From positions 124,001 through 188,000 of the forward strand of contig CALOAB010000024.1 of assembly GCA_942491185.1 (NCBI GenBank): a DNA stretch of 64,000 nt, in the 5' to 3' direction. The DNA comes from SLRI01 sp942491185 (GTDB lineage Bacteria; Pseudomonadota; Alphaproteobacteria; Geminicoccales; Geminicoccaceae). The notes under the pieces are model-generated. The model worked only from the letters and a program-made list of their open reading frames with translations, had not been told where the DNA came from and searched no databases. Positions within the stretch are counted from its first letter, which is position 1. Each line of letters begins with the position of its first letter. This document shows, piece by piece, positions 27,840 through 35,914 of this stretch. Position numbers and translations under genes: made by a program.

Positions 27840-29336
27840 ATGCACGAAGATCACAGGCCGCATGCGGTGGTCATCGGCAGCGGCTTCGGCGGCCTTGCGG
27901 CTGCCGTCCGTCTCGGCGCCCGCGGCTACAAGGTGACCGTGCTCGAGAAGCTCGATTCACCGGGCGGCCGGGCCGGCGTCTTCCGCCAGGACGGCTTCAC
28001 CTTCGATGCCGGGCCGACCATCGTCACCGCACCCTTCCTGTTCGAGGAGCTCTGGCAGCTCTGCGGCAAGACACTGGCCGACGATGTCGAGCTCAGGGCC
28101 ATCGCGCCCTTCTACCGCATCCGCTTCGACAACGGTGAGCATTTCGACTACTCGGGCGACCCTGCTGCCATGCGCGCCGAGGTGGCGCGGCTGTCGCCGT
28201 CCGACGTCGAGGGCTACGAGCGCTTTCTCGAGCTTTCCGAAGCGATCTTCAACAAGGGCTTCGTCGAGCTCGGCCACGTGTCGTTCGACAAGCTCACGGA
28301 CATGGCGAAGCTCGCCCCGGACCTGCTGCGGCTGCAGAGCTGGCGCAGCGTCTACAGCCTGGTCAGCCGCTACGTGAAGGACGACCGGCTGCGGCACATC
28401 TTCAGCTATCACCCGCTGCTCGTCGGCGGCAACCCGTTCACCGCGAGCGGCATCTACTGCCTCATCGCCTTCCTCGAGCGCCGCTGGGGCGTCCATTACG
28501 CCATGGGCGGCACCGGCCGGCTCGTCACCGGCCTGGTCGACCTGATCCACGGCCAGGGCGGCACCGTGCGACTGAATGCCGGCGTGGCCGAGATCCTGGT
28601 CGATGCCGGCAAGGTCGAGGGCGTCAGGCTCGAATCGGGCGAAACGATCGATACCCCGGTCGTCGTCTCGAACGCCGACTCGGCCATGACCTACAAGTCA
28701 CTGATCAAGCCGGAGCATCGGCGTCGCTGGACCGACCGGCGCATCGCCAAGGCGCGCTACTCGATGAGCCTGTTCGTCTGGTACTTCGGCACCAGCCGCC
28801 GCTTCGAGGACGTGCCGCATCACACGATCCTCATGGGGCCGCGCTACAAAGAGCTGCTGCATGACATCTTCCATCGCAAGGTGCTGGCGGATGATTTCAG
28901 CCTCTATCTGCACCGTCCGACCAAGACCGATCCCTCACTCGCGCCTGACGGCTGCGACGCCTTCTACGTGCTCTCACCCGTGCCGCACAACGACAGCGGC
29001 ATCGACTGGTCGGTGATGGCCGAAGTGTTCAGGGCACGCGTTGCCAAATACCTGGAGGATACCATGCTGCCCGGCCTGGAGAGTTGCGTGGTCACGTCAC
29101 GCATGGTGACCCCGGACGATTTCGAGCACCGCCTGTCATCGTTCAAGGGCGCTGCCTTCGGCCTCGAGCCGATCTTGACGCAAAGCGCCTGGTTCCGCCC
29201 GCACAACAGGAGCGAGGATATCGAGGGCCTCTATCTGGTGGGAGCCGGAACCCATCCGGGCGCCGGCCTGCCGGGCGTCCTCTCCTCGGCGAAGGTGCTC
29301 GACAGCATCGTGCCACAAGGTGTCCAGCATGGCTGA
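27840..29336 (+). CDS. crtI: phytoene desaturase
   Basis: A 498-residue (519 from the upstream ATG 27777) FAD-dependent desaturase that introduces double bases into phytoene on the way to neurosporene or lycopene. N-terminal dinucleotide motif VVIGSGFGGLAAAVRLGA, then GGRAGVFRQDGFTFDAGPTI. The C-terminal signature is YLVGAGTHPGAGLPGVLSSAK. I prefer ATG 27840 because the PpsR-type site overlaps 27777 and similarity starts just after 27840. It overlaps crtB by eight bases. Membrane-associated in the family. Confidence 0.95.
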   Translation: MHEDHRPHAVVIGSGFGGLAAAVRLGARGYKVTVLEKLDSPGGRAGVFRQDGFTFDAGPTIVTAPFLFEELWQLCGKTLADDVELRAIAPFYRIRFDNGEHFDYSGDPAAMRAEVARLSPSDVEGYERFLELSEAIFNKGFVELGHVSFDKLTDMAKLAPDLLRLQSWRSVYSLVSRYVKDDRLRHIFSYHPLLVGGNPFTASGIYCLIAFLERRWGVHYAMGGTGRLVTGLVDLIHGQGGTVRLNAGVAEILVDAGKVEGVRLESGETIDTPVVVSNADSAMTYKSLIKPEHRRRWTDRRIAKARYSMSLFVWYFGTSRRFEDVPHHTILMGPRYKELLHDIFHRKVLADDFSLYLHRPTKTDPSLAPDGCDAFYVLSPVPHNDSGIDWSVMAEVFRARVAKYLEDTMLPGLESCVVTSRMVTPDDFEHRLSSFKGAAFGLEPILTQSAWFRPHNRSEDIEGLYLVGAGTHPGAGLPGVLSSAKVLDSIVPQGVQHG

Positions 29337-30414
29337 TACGGATCGCCAAGCGCAGGCCGACCTCGCCGAATGCCGGGCCATGATCAAGGCCGGCTCGCGG
29401 ACCTTCCATGCCGCCTCGCTGCTGCTGACCGCCAAGGTGCGTGATCCGGCTTACGCGCTCTACGCGTTTTGCCGCCTCGCCGACGATGCGGTCGACCTCG
29501 GCACCAACCGGCTGGCAGCCCTGGAACGCCTGGAGGAGCGGCTCGACCTCGCCTATCAGGGCCGACCGAAGAACCTCGCGGCCGATCGCGCTTTCGCGCG
29601 GATGGTCGAGCGTTTTGCCGTGCCACGCACCTTGCCCGAAGCCTTGCTCGAGGGCCTGCGCTGGGACGCGGAAGGCCGCCACTACGACGATTTGGCGGCG
29701 CTCGAGGCCTATGCGACGCGCGTCGCCGGCACGGTCGGTGCCATGATGACGCTGGTGATGGGCGTTCGTGACCCTGTAGCGCTGGCCCGTGCCACCGATC
29801 TCGGCATCGCCATGCAGCTCACCAACATTGCCCGCGATGTCGGTGAGGACGCAGCGAACGGCCGGCTCTATCTGCCGCGAACCTGGCTCACCGAAGCGGG
29901 CATCGACGCCGATGCCTGGCGCCGTGCGCCGGTGTTCGACGATCGTCTGGCGGCCGTCGTCAGGCGGCTGCTCGAGTCGGCCGATCATCTCTATGAGCGG
30001 GCGACGCCTGGCATCGCCAAGCTGCCTTTGGGCTGCCGGCCGGCGATGCTGGCGGCCCGCCGGCTCTATGCCGAGATCGGCCGCGAGGTGGAACGCGCGC
30101 AGTTCGATTCCATGTCCCGTCGAGCGGTGGTGCCGGCCCGACGCAAGGCGGCGCTCCTGGCTTTCGCCTTCGCCGAAGCGCCGATCCTCACGACCCGCGA
30201 GGAGGCGCCTGCTTTGCCCGCGGCGCAGTTCCTCATCGACGCGATCGAGAGCTCCGTTCCCTCGATGCCGCCCGATATCCCATGGTGGGAGGTCAGCCGT
30301 GGCCTGGGTCGAATGCTGGAGCTGATCGCTGTCGCCGAGGCGCGCAACGCCGCCCAGCGATCGATGTCTGGCCAGACGGCTAGCGCCGCCGGGTATCGCC
30401 AAGCGGAAGCATGA
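29329..30414 (+). CDS. crtB: phytoene synthase
   Basis: A 361-residue squalene/phytoene synthase that condenses two geranylgeranyl diphosphates to phytoene. Both Mg-diphosphate binding Asp-rich motifs are present, in CRLADDAVD and NIARDVGEDAANGRLYLP. Start ATG 29329; a GTG at 29320 is possible. Length is near the upper end for bacterial CrtB because of a C-terminal tail. Its TGA overlaps the ATG of the following small gene. Confidence 0.95.
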   Translation: MADTDRQAQADLAECRAMIKAGSRTFHAASLLLTAKVRDPAYALYAFCRLADDAVDLGTNRLAALERLEERLDLAYQGRPKNLAADRAFARMVERFAVPRTLPEALLEGLRWDAEGRHYDDLAALEAYATRVAGTVGAMMTLVMGVRDPVALARATDLGIAMQLTNIARDVGEDAANGRLYLPRTWLTEAGIDADAWRRAPVFDDRLAAVVRRLLESADHLYERATPGIAKLPLGCRPAMLAARRLYAEIGREVERAQFDSMSRRAVVPARRKAALLAFAFAEAPILTTREEAPALPAAQFLIDAIESSVPSMPPDIPWWEVSRGLGRMLELIAVAEARNAAQRSMSGQTASAAGYRQAEA

Positions 30415-30560
30415 GCAACTTCCCGATCATCCTGATCGAGGTCATTCTGGTTTTCGGCGGTGTTCTCGCCTTCGGCATCTGGCAGCTGCGCGCGCTCAAG
30501 AAGCAAGAGACGCCACCGGACGACAGCGACCGGCAGAAGGACGGGGACGAGCCGAAGTAG
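30411..30560 (+). CDS. small single-pass membrane protein after crtB
   Basis: A 49-residue ORF whose ATG overlaps the crtB stop (ATGA). Residues 5-24 form one hydrophobic helix; the tail is highly charged (KKQETPPDDSDRQKDGDEPK). Overlap, orientation and composition suggest a real coupled gene, with the tail in the cytoplasm if the usual charge rule holds. I do not recognise its family. It could be a light-harvesting assembly or carotenoid-enzyme anchor, but nothing in the sequence proves this. Confidence 0.6.
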   Translation: MSNFPIILIEVILVFGGVLAFGIWQLRALKKQETPPDDSDRQKDGDEPK

Positions 30561-30588
30561 CGGCGCCGCTTGCCGCTACCCGGACTGC

Positions 30589-31368
30589 CTAGTCGAAGCT
30601 GTCCTTGAACTGCGCGATGGCGGCCGGATCGTAGCCCTGGCTCGCGAGATGCAGCTGGCGGCTATAAGGGTGCTGCAAGGCCCCGGTCGCCAGATCGTCG
30701 CTCGCCACCGTCTCGACGATGCGGCCTTGGCGCATGATCGCGAGCCGGTCGCAGACATGTGCCACCACCCCCAGGTCATGGCTGACGAAGAGATAGGTCA
30801 GGCCGCGGCGGCGGCGGAGATCGTTCAGGAGATTGATGACCTCGGCCTGGATCGACACATCGAGCGCCGAGGTCGGCTCGTCGAGCAGCAGCACCTCGGG
30901 CTCGAGGATCAAGGCGCGTGCGATCGCCACGCGCTGGCGCTGCCCGCCGGACAGCTGATGCGGAAAGCGGTAGCGGAACTCGGGCCCGAGCCGCACCTCG
31001 TCCAGCGCCCGGGCAATGCGCATATCCGCCTCGTCGAGGCGATGGATCGTCAGCGGCTCGCGCAGCGTCGAATCGATGGTCCGCCTCGGGTGCAGCGAGC
31101 CGAACGGGTCCTGGAAAACCATCTGCACGTGCTTGTAGAAGGCGAGCGGCGGCTTGCGCTGCAAATCGCTGCCGGCGATCCGCACGACGCCCTGCCAATC
31201 CGGGTTGAGGGCCGCGAGTGCGCGCAAGATCGTCGATTTGCCCGAGCCGCTCTCGCCGACCAGGCCGAAGGCGCTCTTCGCCGGCACGGTGAAGCTCGCC
31301 TCTCGAACGGCTTCGACCCGCGCTTTGCCGACCCCGAAGCCGACGCTCAGGCTCTCGACCTCGATCAT
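30589..31368 (-). CDS. peptide/nickel ABC transporter ATP-binding protein (DppF-like)
   Basis: A 259-residue ATPase. Walker A GESGSGKST, signature LSGGQRQRVAIARAL, Walker B LLLDEPTSALDVS and H-loop VSHDL are all present. It ends with the HPYSRQL segment typical of oligopeptide-type ATPases. The start ATG shares one base with the stop of the preceding ATPase gene (TGATG). Last gene of a five-gene importer operon, and convergent with the crtB-linked small ORF. Confidence 0.9.
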   Translation of the reverse strand: MIEVESLSVGFGVGKARVEAVREASFTVPAKSAFGLVGESGSGKSTILRALAALNPDWQGVVRIAGSDLQRKPPLAFYKHVQMVFQDPFGSLHPRRTIDSTLREPLTIHRLDEADMRIARALDEVRLGPEFRYRFPHQLSGGQRQRVAIARALILEPEVLLLDEPTSALDVSIQAEVINLLNDLRRRRGLTYLFVSHDLGVVAHVCDRLAIMRQGRIVETVASDDLATGALQHPYSRQLHLASQGYDPAAIAQFKDSFD

Positions 31369-32225
31369 CAGAGGTCGAGCCAGGCCGGGTCGCGCTCCAT
31401 GACGGCGAGCGGCGCGCCCCGCTTCTCCGGCCGCGGCAGGCAATCCAGGAGCCCTCGCGTGTAGGGATGCTGCGCGTCGTCGAGACGATTGGCGTCCAGC
31501 TCCTCGACCACGCGGCCGCCATACATGACCAGCACCCGATCGCAGAAGGTGGCGACCAGCTCGAGGTCGTGGCTGATCAGGATCAGCCCCATGCCGCGCG
31601 CCTCGACCAGCCGATCCATGATCGCCATGACCTGCAGCTGGATGGTGACGTCGAGCGCCGAGGTCGGCTCGTCGGCGATCAGCACGTCCGGATCGGGGAT
31701 CAGCATCATGGCGATCATCGCCCGCTGCCCCATGCCACCGGAGAGCTCGTGCGGGTAGGCGCTGAACACCCGCTCCGGATCGTCGATGCGCACGGCCTCG
31801 AGCATGGCGATGGCAGCATCGCGCGCGGCCTTGCCGGAAAGCCCCTTCTTCACCCGCGCGGCCTCGACCAGCTGCTGACCGATGGTCATCACCGGATTGA
31901 GCGAGTATTTCGGGTCCTGCATGATCATCGAGATGCGTGAGCCGCGGACCGATCGCCAGGTCCGCTTGCTGGCGCCGCGAAGGTCGATGCCGGCGAAGCT
32001 GAGGGTCGTGGCTTCCACGGTCGAGCTGGCCCCCGTCAGGCCGAGGATGGCGCGGCCGGTCTGCGACTTGCCGGAGCCGGACTCGCCGACGATCCCGAGC
32101 TTCTCCCGGCCGAGCTTGAAGGAAACCCCGCGCACCGCCTGCACCGGTCCCTTGGTCGTGCTGAAGGTGACGCTCAGGTCCGCAACCTCGAGCAGGATAT
32201 CGTCCGGCTTCGCGCGCGCGCTCAT
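31368..32225 (-). CDS. peptide/nickel ABC transporter ATP-binding protein (DppD-like)
   Basis: A 285-residue ATPase with Walker A GESGSGKSQ, signature LSGGMGQRAMIAMML (slightly unusual MGQR in place of QRQR), Walker B VLIADEPTSALDVT and H-loop ISHDLELV. The C-terminal HPYTRGLLDCLP is the oligopeptide/dipeptide ATPase motif. It pairs with the DppF-like subunit to power the two permeases. Its start overlaps the upstream permease stop by four bases. Confidence 0.9.
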   Translation of the reverse strand: MSARAKPDDILLEVADLSVTFSTTKGPVQAVRGVSFKLGREKLGIVGESGSGKSQTGRAILGLTGASSTVEATTLSFAGIDLRGASKRTWRSVRGSRISMIMQDPKYSLNPVMTIGQQLVEAARVKKGLSGKAARDAAIAMLEAVRIDDPERVFSAYPHELSGGMGQRAMIAMMLIPDPDVLIADEPTSALDVTIQLQVMAIMDRLVEARGMGLILISHDLELVATFCDRVLVMYGGRVVEELDANRLDDAQHPYTRGLLDCLPRPEKRGAPLAVMERDPAWLDL

Positions 32226-33139
32226 CGAACGTTCCGCGGATCGAGGACATCACGCAGCCCGTCGCCGAGCAGGTTGAAGCCCAGGCTCACGGTGAAGATG
32301 GCGAGCCCGGGCATGGTCGCCACCCACCATTGGTCGAGCAGATAGTGCCGCCCGGTCGAGATCATCGCCCCCCATTCCGGCAGAGGCGGCTGGGCGCCGA
32401 GCCCGAGAAAGCCGAGCCCGGCGGCGGTGAGGATGATGCCGGCCATGTCCAGGGTCAGGCGCACGATCACCGAGGAGAGGCACATCGGCACGATATGTCG
32501 CGAGATGATGCGGACGGGCCCGGCACCCTGGATTCGCGCCGCGGCAATGAAATCGGCATTGCGCACGGTGAGCGTCTCGGCGCGGGCCATGCGCGCATAA
32601 GGCGGCCAGGCGGTGATCGCAATCGCGATGATCGCATTCTCGATGCCGGGGCCGAGCGCTGCGACGAAGGCCAGCGCCAGGATGAGGCGCGGAAAGGCCA
32701 GGAAGATGTCGGTGATCCGCATCAGCACCGTGTCGACCCAGCCGCCGAAATAGCCCGCCACCGTGCCGACCAACAGCCCCACAGGCCCGACGATGATAAC
32801 GACGAGGCCCACCACATAGAGCGTCAGCCGCGAGCCGTAGACGATGCGCGAGAAGATATCGCGGCCGAGCTCGTCCGTGCCGAGCCAATGCGCGGCGGAC
32901 GGCGCTTGCAGCCGGTCGCTGAGGCTTTGCGCGGTCGGCGATTGCGTCGCGATCCAGGGTGCAAACGCAGCCGTGAGCAGCAACACGATGACGATCGCGA
33001 GGCCCAGCATCGCCAGCCGGTTGGCGCTGAGCTGCAGCCATCCTTGATAGGCACGTCCCGCCTGCGCCTGAAGCGGCGAGGTCGGCGCGTCGGTCAGCAG
33101 CCACCCTTTCCAGCCCGTGTGCTCGAGCCGTGCCTGCAT
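32222..33139 (-). CDS. peptide ABC transporter permease (DppC-like)
   Basis: A 305-residue permease with an N-terminal cytoplasmic stretch, a first helix at about 40-60, the OppC-like periplasmic motif HWLGTDELGRDIFSRIVYGSR, and the EAA-type loop around FIAAARIQGAGPVRIISRHIVP. Start ATG 33139 shares a base with the preceding stop. The open frame continues upstream only as shadow sequence of the DppB-like gene. Confidence 0.9.
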   Translation of the reverse strand: MQARLEHTGWKGWLLTDAPTSPLQAQAGRAYQGWLQLSANRLAMLGLAIVIVLLLTAAFAPWIATQSPTAQSLSDRLQAPSAAHWLGTDELGRDIFSRIVYGSRLTLYVVGLVVIIVGPVGLLVGTVAGYFGGWVDTVLMRITDIFLAFPRLILALAFVAALGPGIENAIIAIAITAWPPYARMARAETLTVRNADFIAAARIQGAGPVRIISRHIVPMCLSSVIVRLTLDMAGIILTAAGLGFLGLGAQPPLPEWGAMISTGRHYLLDQWWVATMPGLAIFTVSLGFNLLGDGLRDVLDPRNVR

Positions 33140-34152
33140 CAACGCGCCCTCGGATCGAGCGTGCGGTAGAGCAGATCGGACAGGATATTGATGCCGATGA
33201 AGACACAGCCCACGACGATCGTGCCACCCAGCACGGCGTTCATGTCGGCGTTGAGGAGCGAGTTGGTGATGTAGAGCCCGAGCCCGGGCCAGGCGAAGAT
33301 GATCTCGGTCAGCACCGAGCCCTCGAGCAGATTGGCATAGGAAAGCGCGATGACGGTCACCAGCGGCACGGCGGTGTTGCCGAGCGCATGCCGCCAGATG
33401 ATCCGCGTCTCGGACAGGCCCTTCACCCGAGCGGTCAGGATATATTCCTGCTGCAGCTGCTCGAGCATCAGGCTGCGCGTCATGCGGCTGATATAGGCGA
33501 GGCTGAAATAGCCGAGAATCGAGGCTGGCAAGACGAGATGTGAGAGCGCATTGCGCCAGACCGCCCAATCCCCGGCGAGCGCCGCATCGATCAGCAGCAC
33601 ACCGGTCACAGACGGGACCAGATCCTCGTAGAACACGTCGAGCCGGCCGGGACCAGGAACGAGCTCGAGCTTGGCGTAGAAGATGAGAAGACCGACCAGG
33701 CCCAGCCAGAACACCGGCATCGAGTAGCCGATCAGCCCGAAGAAGCGGATGACCTGGTCGGGCCAACGGCCCTGATGCACGGCGGCCGTCACACCCATGG
33801 GCACACCGAACACCACACCGAGCAGCGTCGCCACGGTGGCCAGCTCCAGCGTCGCCGGAAAGACCCGAAGGATGTCCTCGAGCACCGGCCGCGCCGTCAG
33901 CACACTCTGCCCGAGATCACCGCTCAGAACGTTCTGGAGATAGGTGAGGAACTGCTGCCAGAGCGGCAGATCGAGCCCCATCTCGGCCCGCACCCGCGCA
34001 TAGACGGCCGGCGAGGCCCGATCACCGACGGCGGCCAGCACAGGATCGACCGGCACCACGCGACCGATCAGGAAGGTGACCACGAGCAGGCCCAGGAACG
34101 TCAGGGCCAGCGTCGCCAGAACCTTGAGCAGGGCGCTGGATCGGCTCAGCAC
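33139..34152 (-). CDS. peptide ABC transporter permease (DppB-like)
   Basis: A 337-residue permease with the first helix near the N-terminus, the MGLDLPLWQQFLTYLQNVLSGDLGQS region typical of DppB/OppB, and an EAA loop YILTARVKGLSETRIIWRHAL. I chose GTG 34152, 40 bases after the binding-protein stop. The longer frame to 34389 runs through that gene antiparallel in composition and is not real. Confidence 0.87.
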   Translation of the reverse strand: MLSRSSALLKVLATLALTFLGLLVVTFLIGRVVPVDPVLAAVGDRASPAVYARVRAEMGLDLPLWQQFLTYLQNVLSGDLGQSVLTARPVLEDILRVFPATLELATVATLLGVVFGVPMGVTAAVHQGRWPDQVIRFFGLIGYSMPVFWLGLVGLLIFYAKLELVPGPGRLDVFYEDLVPSVTGVLLIDAALAGDWAVWRNALSHLVLPASILGYFSLAYISRMTRSLMLEQLQQEYILTARVKGLSETRIIWRHALGNTAVPLVTVIALSYANLLEGSVLTEIIFAWPGLGLYITNSLLNADMNAVLGGTIVVGCVFIGINILSDLLYRTLDPRAR

Positions 34153-34192
34153 GTGCCGGTTTCCAGCGCCCCCGAAAAGAGCGTCACCCCGC

Positions 34193-35788
34193 TCAGTTCT
34201 TGGTGATCTTCCAGTAGCGGTTATCGTCGAAGCTGGGTCCCCAGATGGTCCCGTCGACGTTCGAGCGCTCGGCGATCGTCTCGATGTCCTGGAACATGAT
34301 GACGAACGGCGAGGTCTCCTGGTGCAGCTTTTGGATCTCGAGATACATCTCGGCGCGCTTCGCCGGATCACGCTCGAGCACCGCGGCATCGGCCATCGCG
34401 GTCATCTCCGGAATCTCCCAGGCATTGCGCCAGGCCAACGGCTTGGACTGCGCATCGTCGGAATTGTCCGGGTTTCTCGCAAAGGTGTCGGCGTTGGTGT
34501 GCGGGTCCTGATAGTCCGGACCCCAACGACCGATATAGATGTCGTGGTTGCGCGCCCGGTACTTGGTCAGCGTCTGCCCGCCGTCGCCCGGTATCAGCTC
34601 AAGCTCGATCCCCGCCTCGGCCCAGACCGCCTGGATCGCCTGCGCCATCTCGGTGACCGGCGTGACGCTGCGCACATCCATGGTGACGCTGAAGCCATCC
34701 GGCAGGCCGGCCTCGGCGAGCAGCTCTTTCGCCCGCTCGACATCGAGGGAATAGGGCGTGTCCTCGAGCGCACCGAGAAAGCCGACCGGCAGGAACGCCT
34801 GGTGCACCACCATATCGCCCTTGACCACCGTGTCGGCCAGCTCCTGGTAGGGAATCAGGTATTTGAGCGCCTGGCGGACCTCCGGCTTGGCGAGGTTCTC
34901 GTTCTTCTGGTTGAGCCCGAGATAATAGATGGCGCCTTTCGGCACGCCTTCGATCACGATGTCCGGATTGTCCGCCATCGCCGCCACCTGGTCCGGGCCG
35001 AGATTGCGCGCGACGTCGACGTCGCCTTGCTGAACCAGCAGCTGCTGGGTCGCGGCCTCCGGGATGTGCCGGGTGATGACCCGGGTCATGGCCGGGGCAC
35101 CCTTCCAGTAGTCCGGATTGGCGTCGAGGGTCAGGCTCTCGTTCGGCTTCCAGGTGCGCAGCACGAACGGACCGGAGCCGGCCGAATTGAGCTTCAGCCA
35201 GTTGTAGCCGAGATCGCCATCCACCTCGTTCGCCATGACCAGCTCTTCGTCGACGACGGAGCCGACACCGGCCGTCAGACAGTAGAGAAAGAAGGTCGGC
35301 GCGTAGGCCTGGTCGACCTCGACCGTCACCTCCATCGGGCCCGTCGCCCGGATCTTCTCATCGACGTTCTCGGGCGTGAAGCCGAACTGGGTCAGGATGA
35401 AGGCCGGCGATTTGTCGAGCTTGACCACTCGCTGCAACGAGAAGGCAACGTCCTCGGCGGTCAGCGGATTGCCGGAATGAAAGGTGATGCCGTCGCGGAT
35501 CTTGAAGACATAGGTCTTGCCGTCCTCGGAGACTTCCCAGCTCTCCGCGACATGGCCCTGGATGTTCTCGACATCGTCCACCGGGTAGGTGATCAGCCGA
35601 TCGTAGACCTGCGCCCCGTACTCCGCGCCCGAGAACTCGAAGATCTCGGCCGGATCGAGCGTGATGATGTCGTCGATCGACAGGGCCTGCACGAACACGT
35701 CGGGCGGCGTCTCCGCCTGGGTCCGATCGACCGGAGCCGCCAGCACGAACGCCGCACCGAGCAGCAGTGTCGCAGTCAAATGCCTCAA
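34193..35788 (-). CDS. peptide ABC transporter substrate-binding protein
   Basis: A 531-residue periplasmic protein of the SBP_bac_5 family. The signal peptide MRHLTATLLLGAAFVLAAPV is followed by motifs DIITLDPAEIFEFSGAEYGAQVYDRL and KTYVFKIRDGITFHSGNPLTAEDVAFS. It is the first gene of the operon and should define the imported ligand (peptide, nickel-chelate or similar), which I cannot tell by eye. 126 bases separate it from the end of the next regulator gene upstream. Confidence 0.92.
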   Translation of the reverse strand: MRHLTATLLLGAAFVLAAPVDRTQAETPPDVFVQALSIDDIITLDPAEIFEFSGAEYGAQVYDRLITYPVDDVENIQGHVAESWEVSEDGKTYVFKIRDGITFHSGNPLTAEDVAFSLQRVVKLDKSPAFILTQFGFTPENVDEKIRATGPMEVTVEVDQAYAPTFFLYCLTAGVGSVVDEELVMANEVDGDLGYNWLKLNSAGSGPFVLRTWKPNESLTLDANPDYWKGAPAMTRVITRHIPEAATQQLLVQQGDVDVARNLGPDQVAAMADNPDIVIEGVPKGAIYYLGLNQKNENLAKPEVRQALKYLIPYQELADTVVKGDMVVHQAFLPVGFLGALEDTPYSLDVERAKELLAEAGLPDGFSVTMDVRSVTPVTEMAQAIQAVWAEAGIELELIPGDGGQTLTKYRARNHDIYIGRWGPDYQDPHTNADTFARNPDNSDDAQSKPLAWRNAWEIPEMTAMADAAVLERDPAKRAEMYLEIQKLHQETSPFVIMFQDIETIAERSNVDGTIWGPSFDDNRYWKITKN

Positions 35789-35914
35789 GGTCGTGACCTC
35801 CTTATCGCCAGCATCCTGGTGTGCTGGCTTGAATCAATGCCGGAACTTAGTGGATCGTGGAAGAAACCGCGGCGGAACGCAACGCCGCCGTGCGGTCGTC
35901 CAGTCGCGAGGGCC

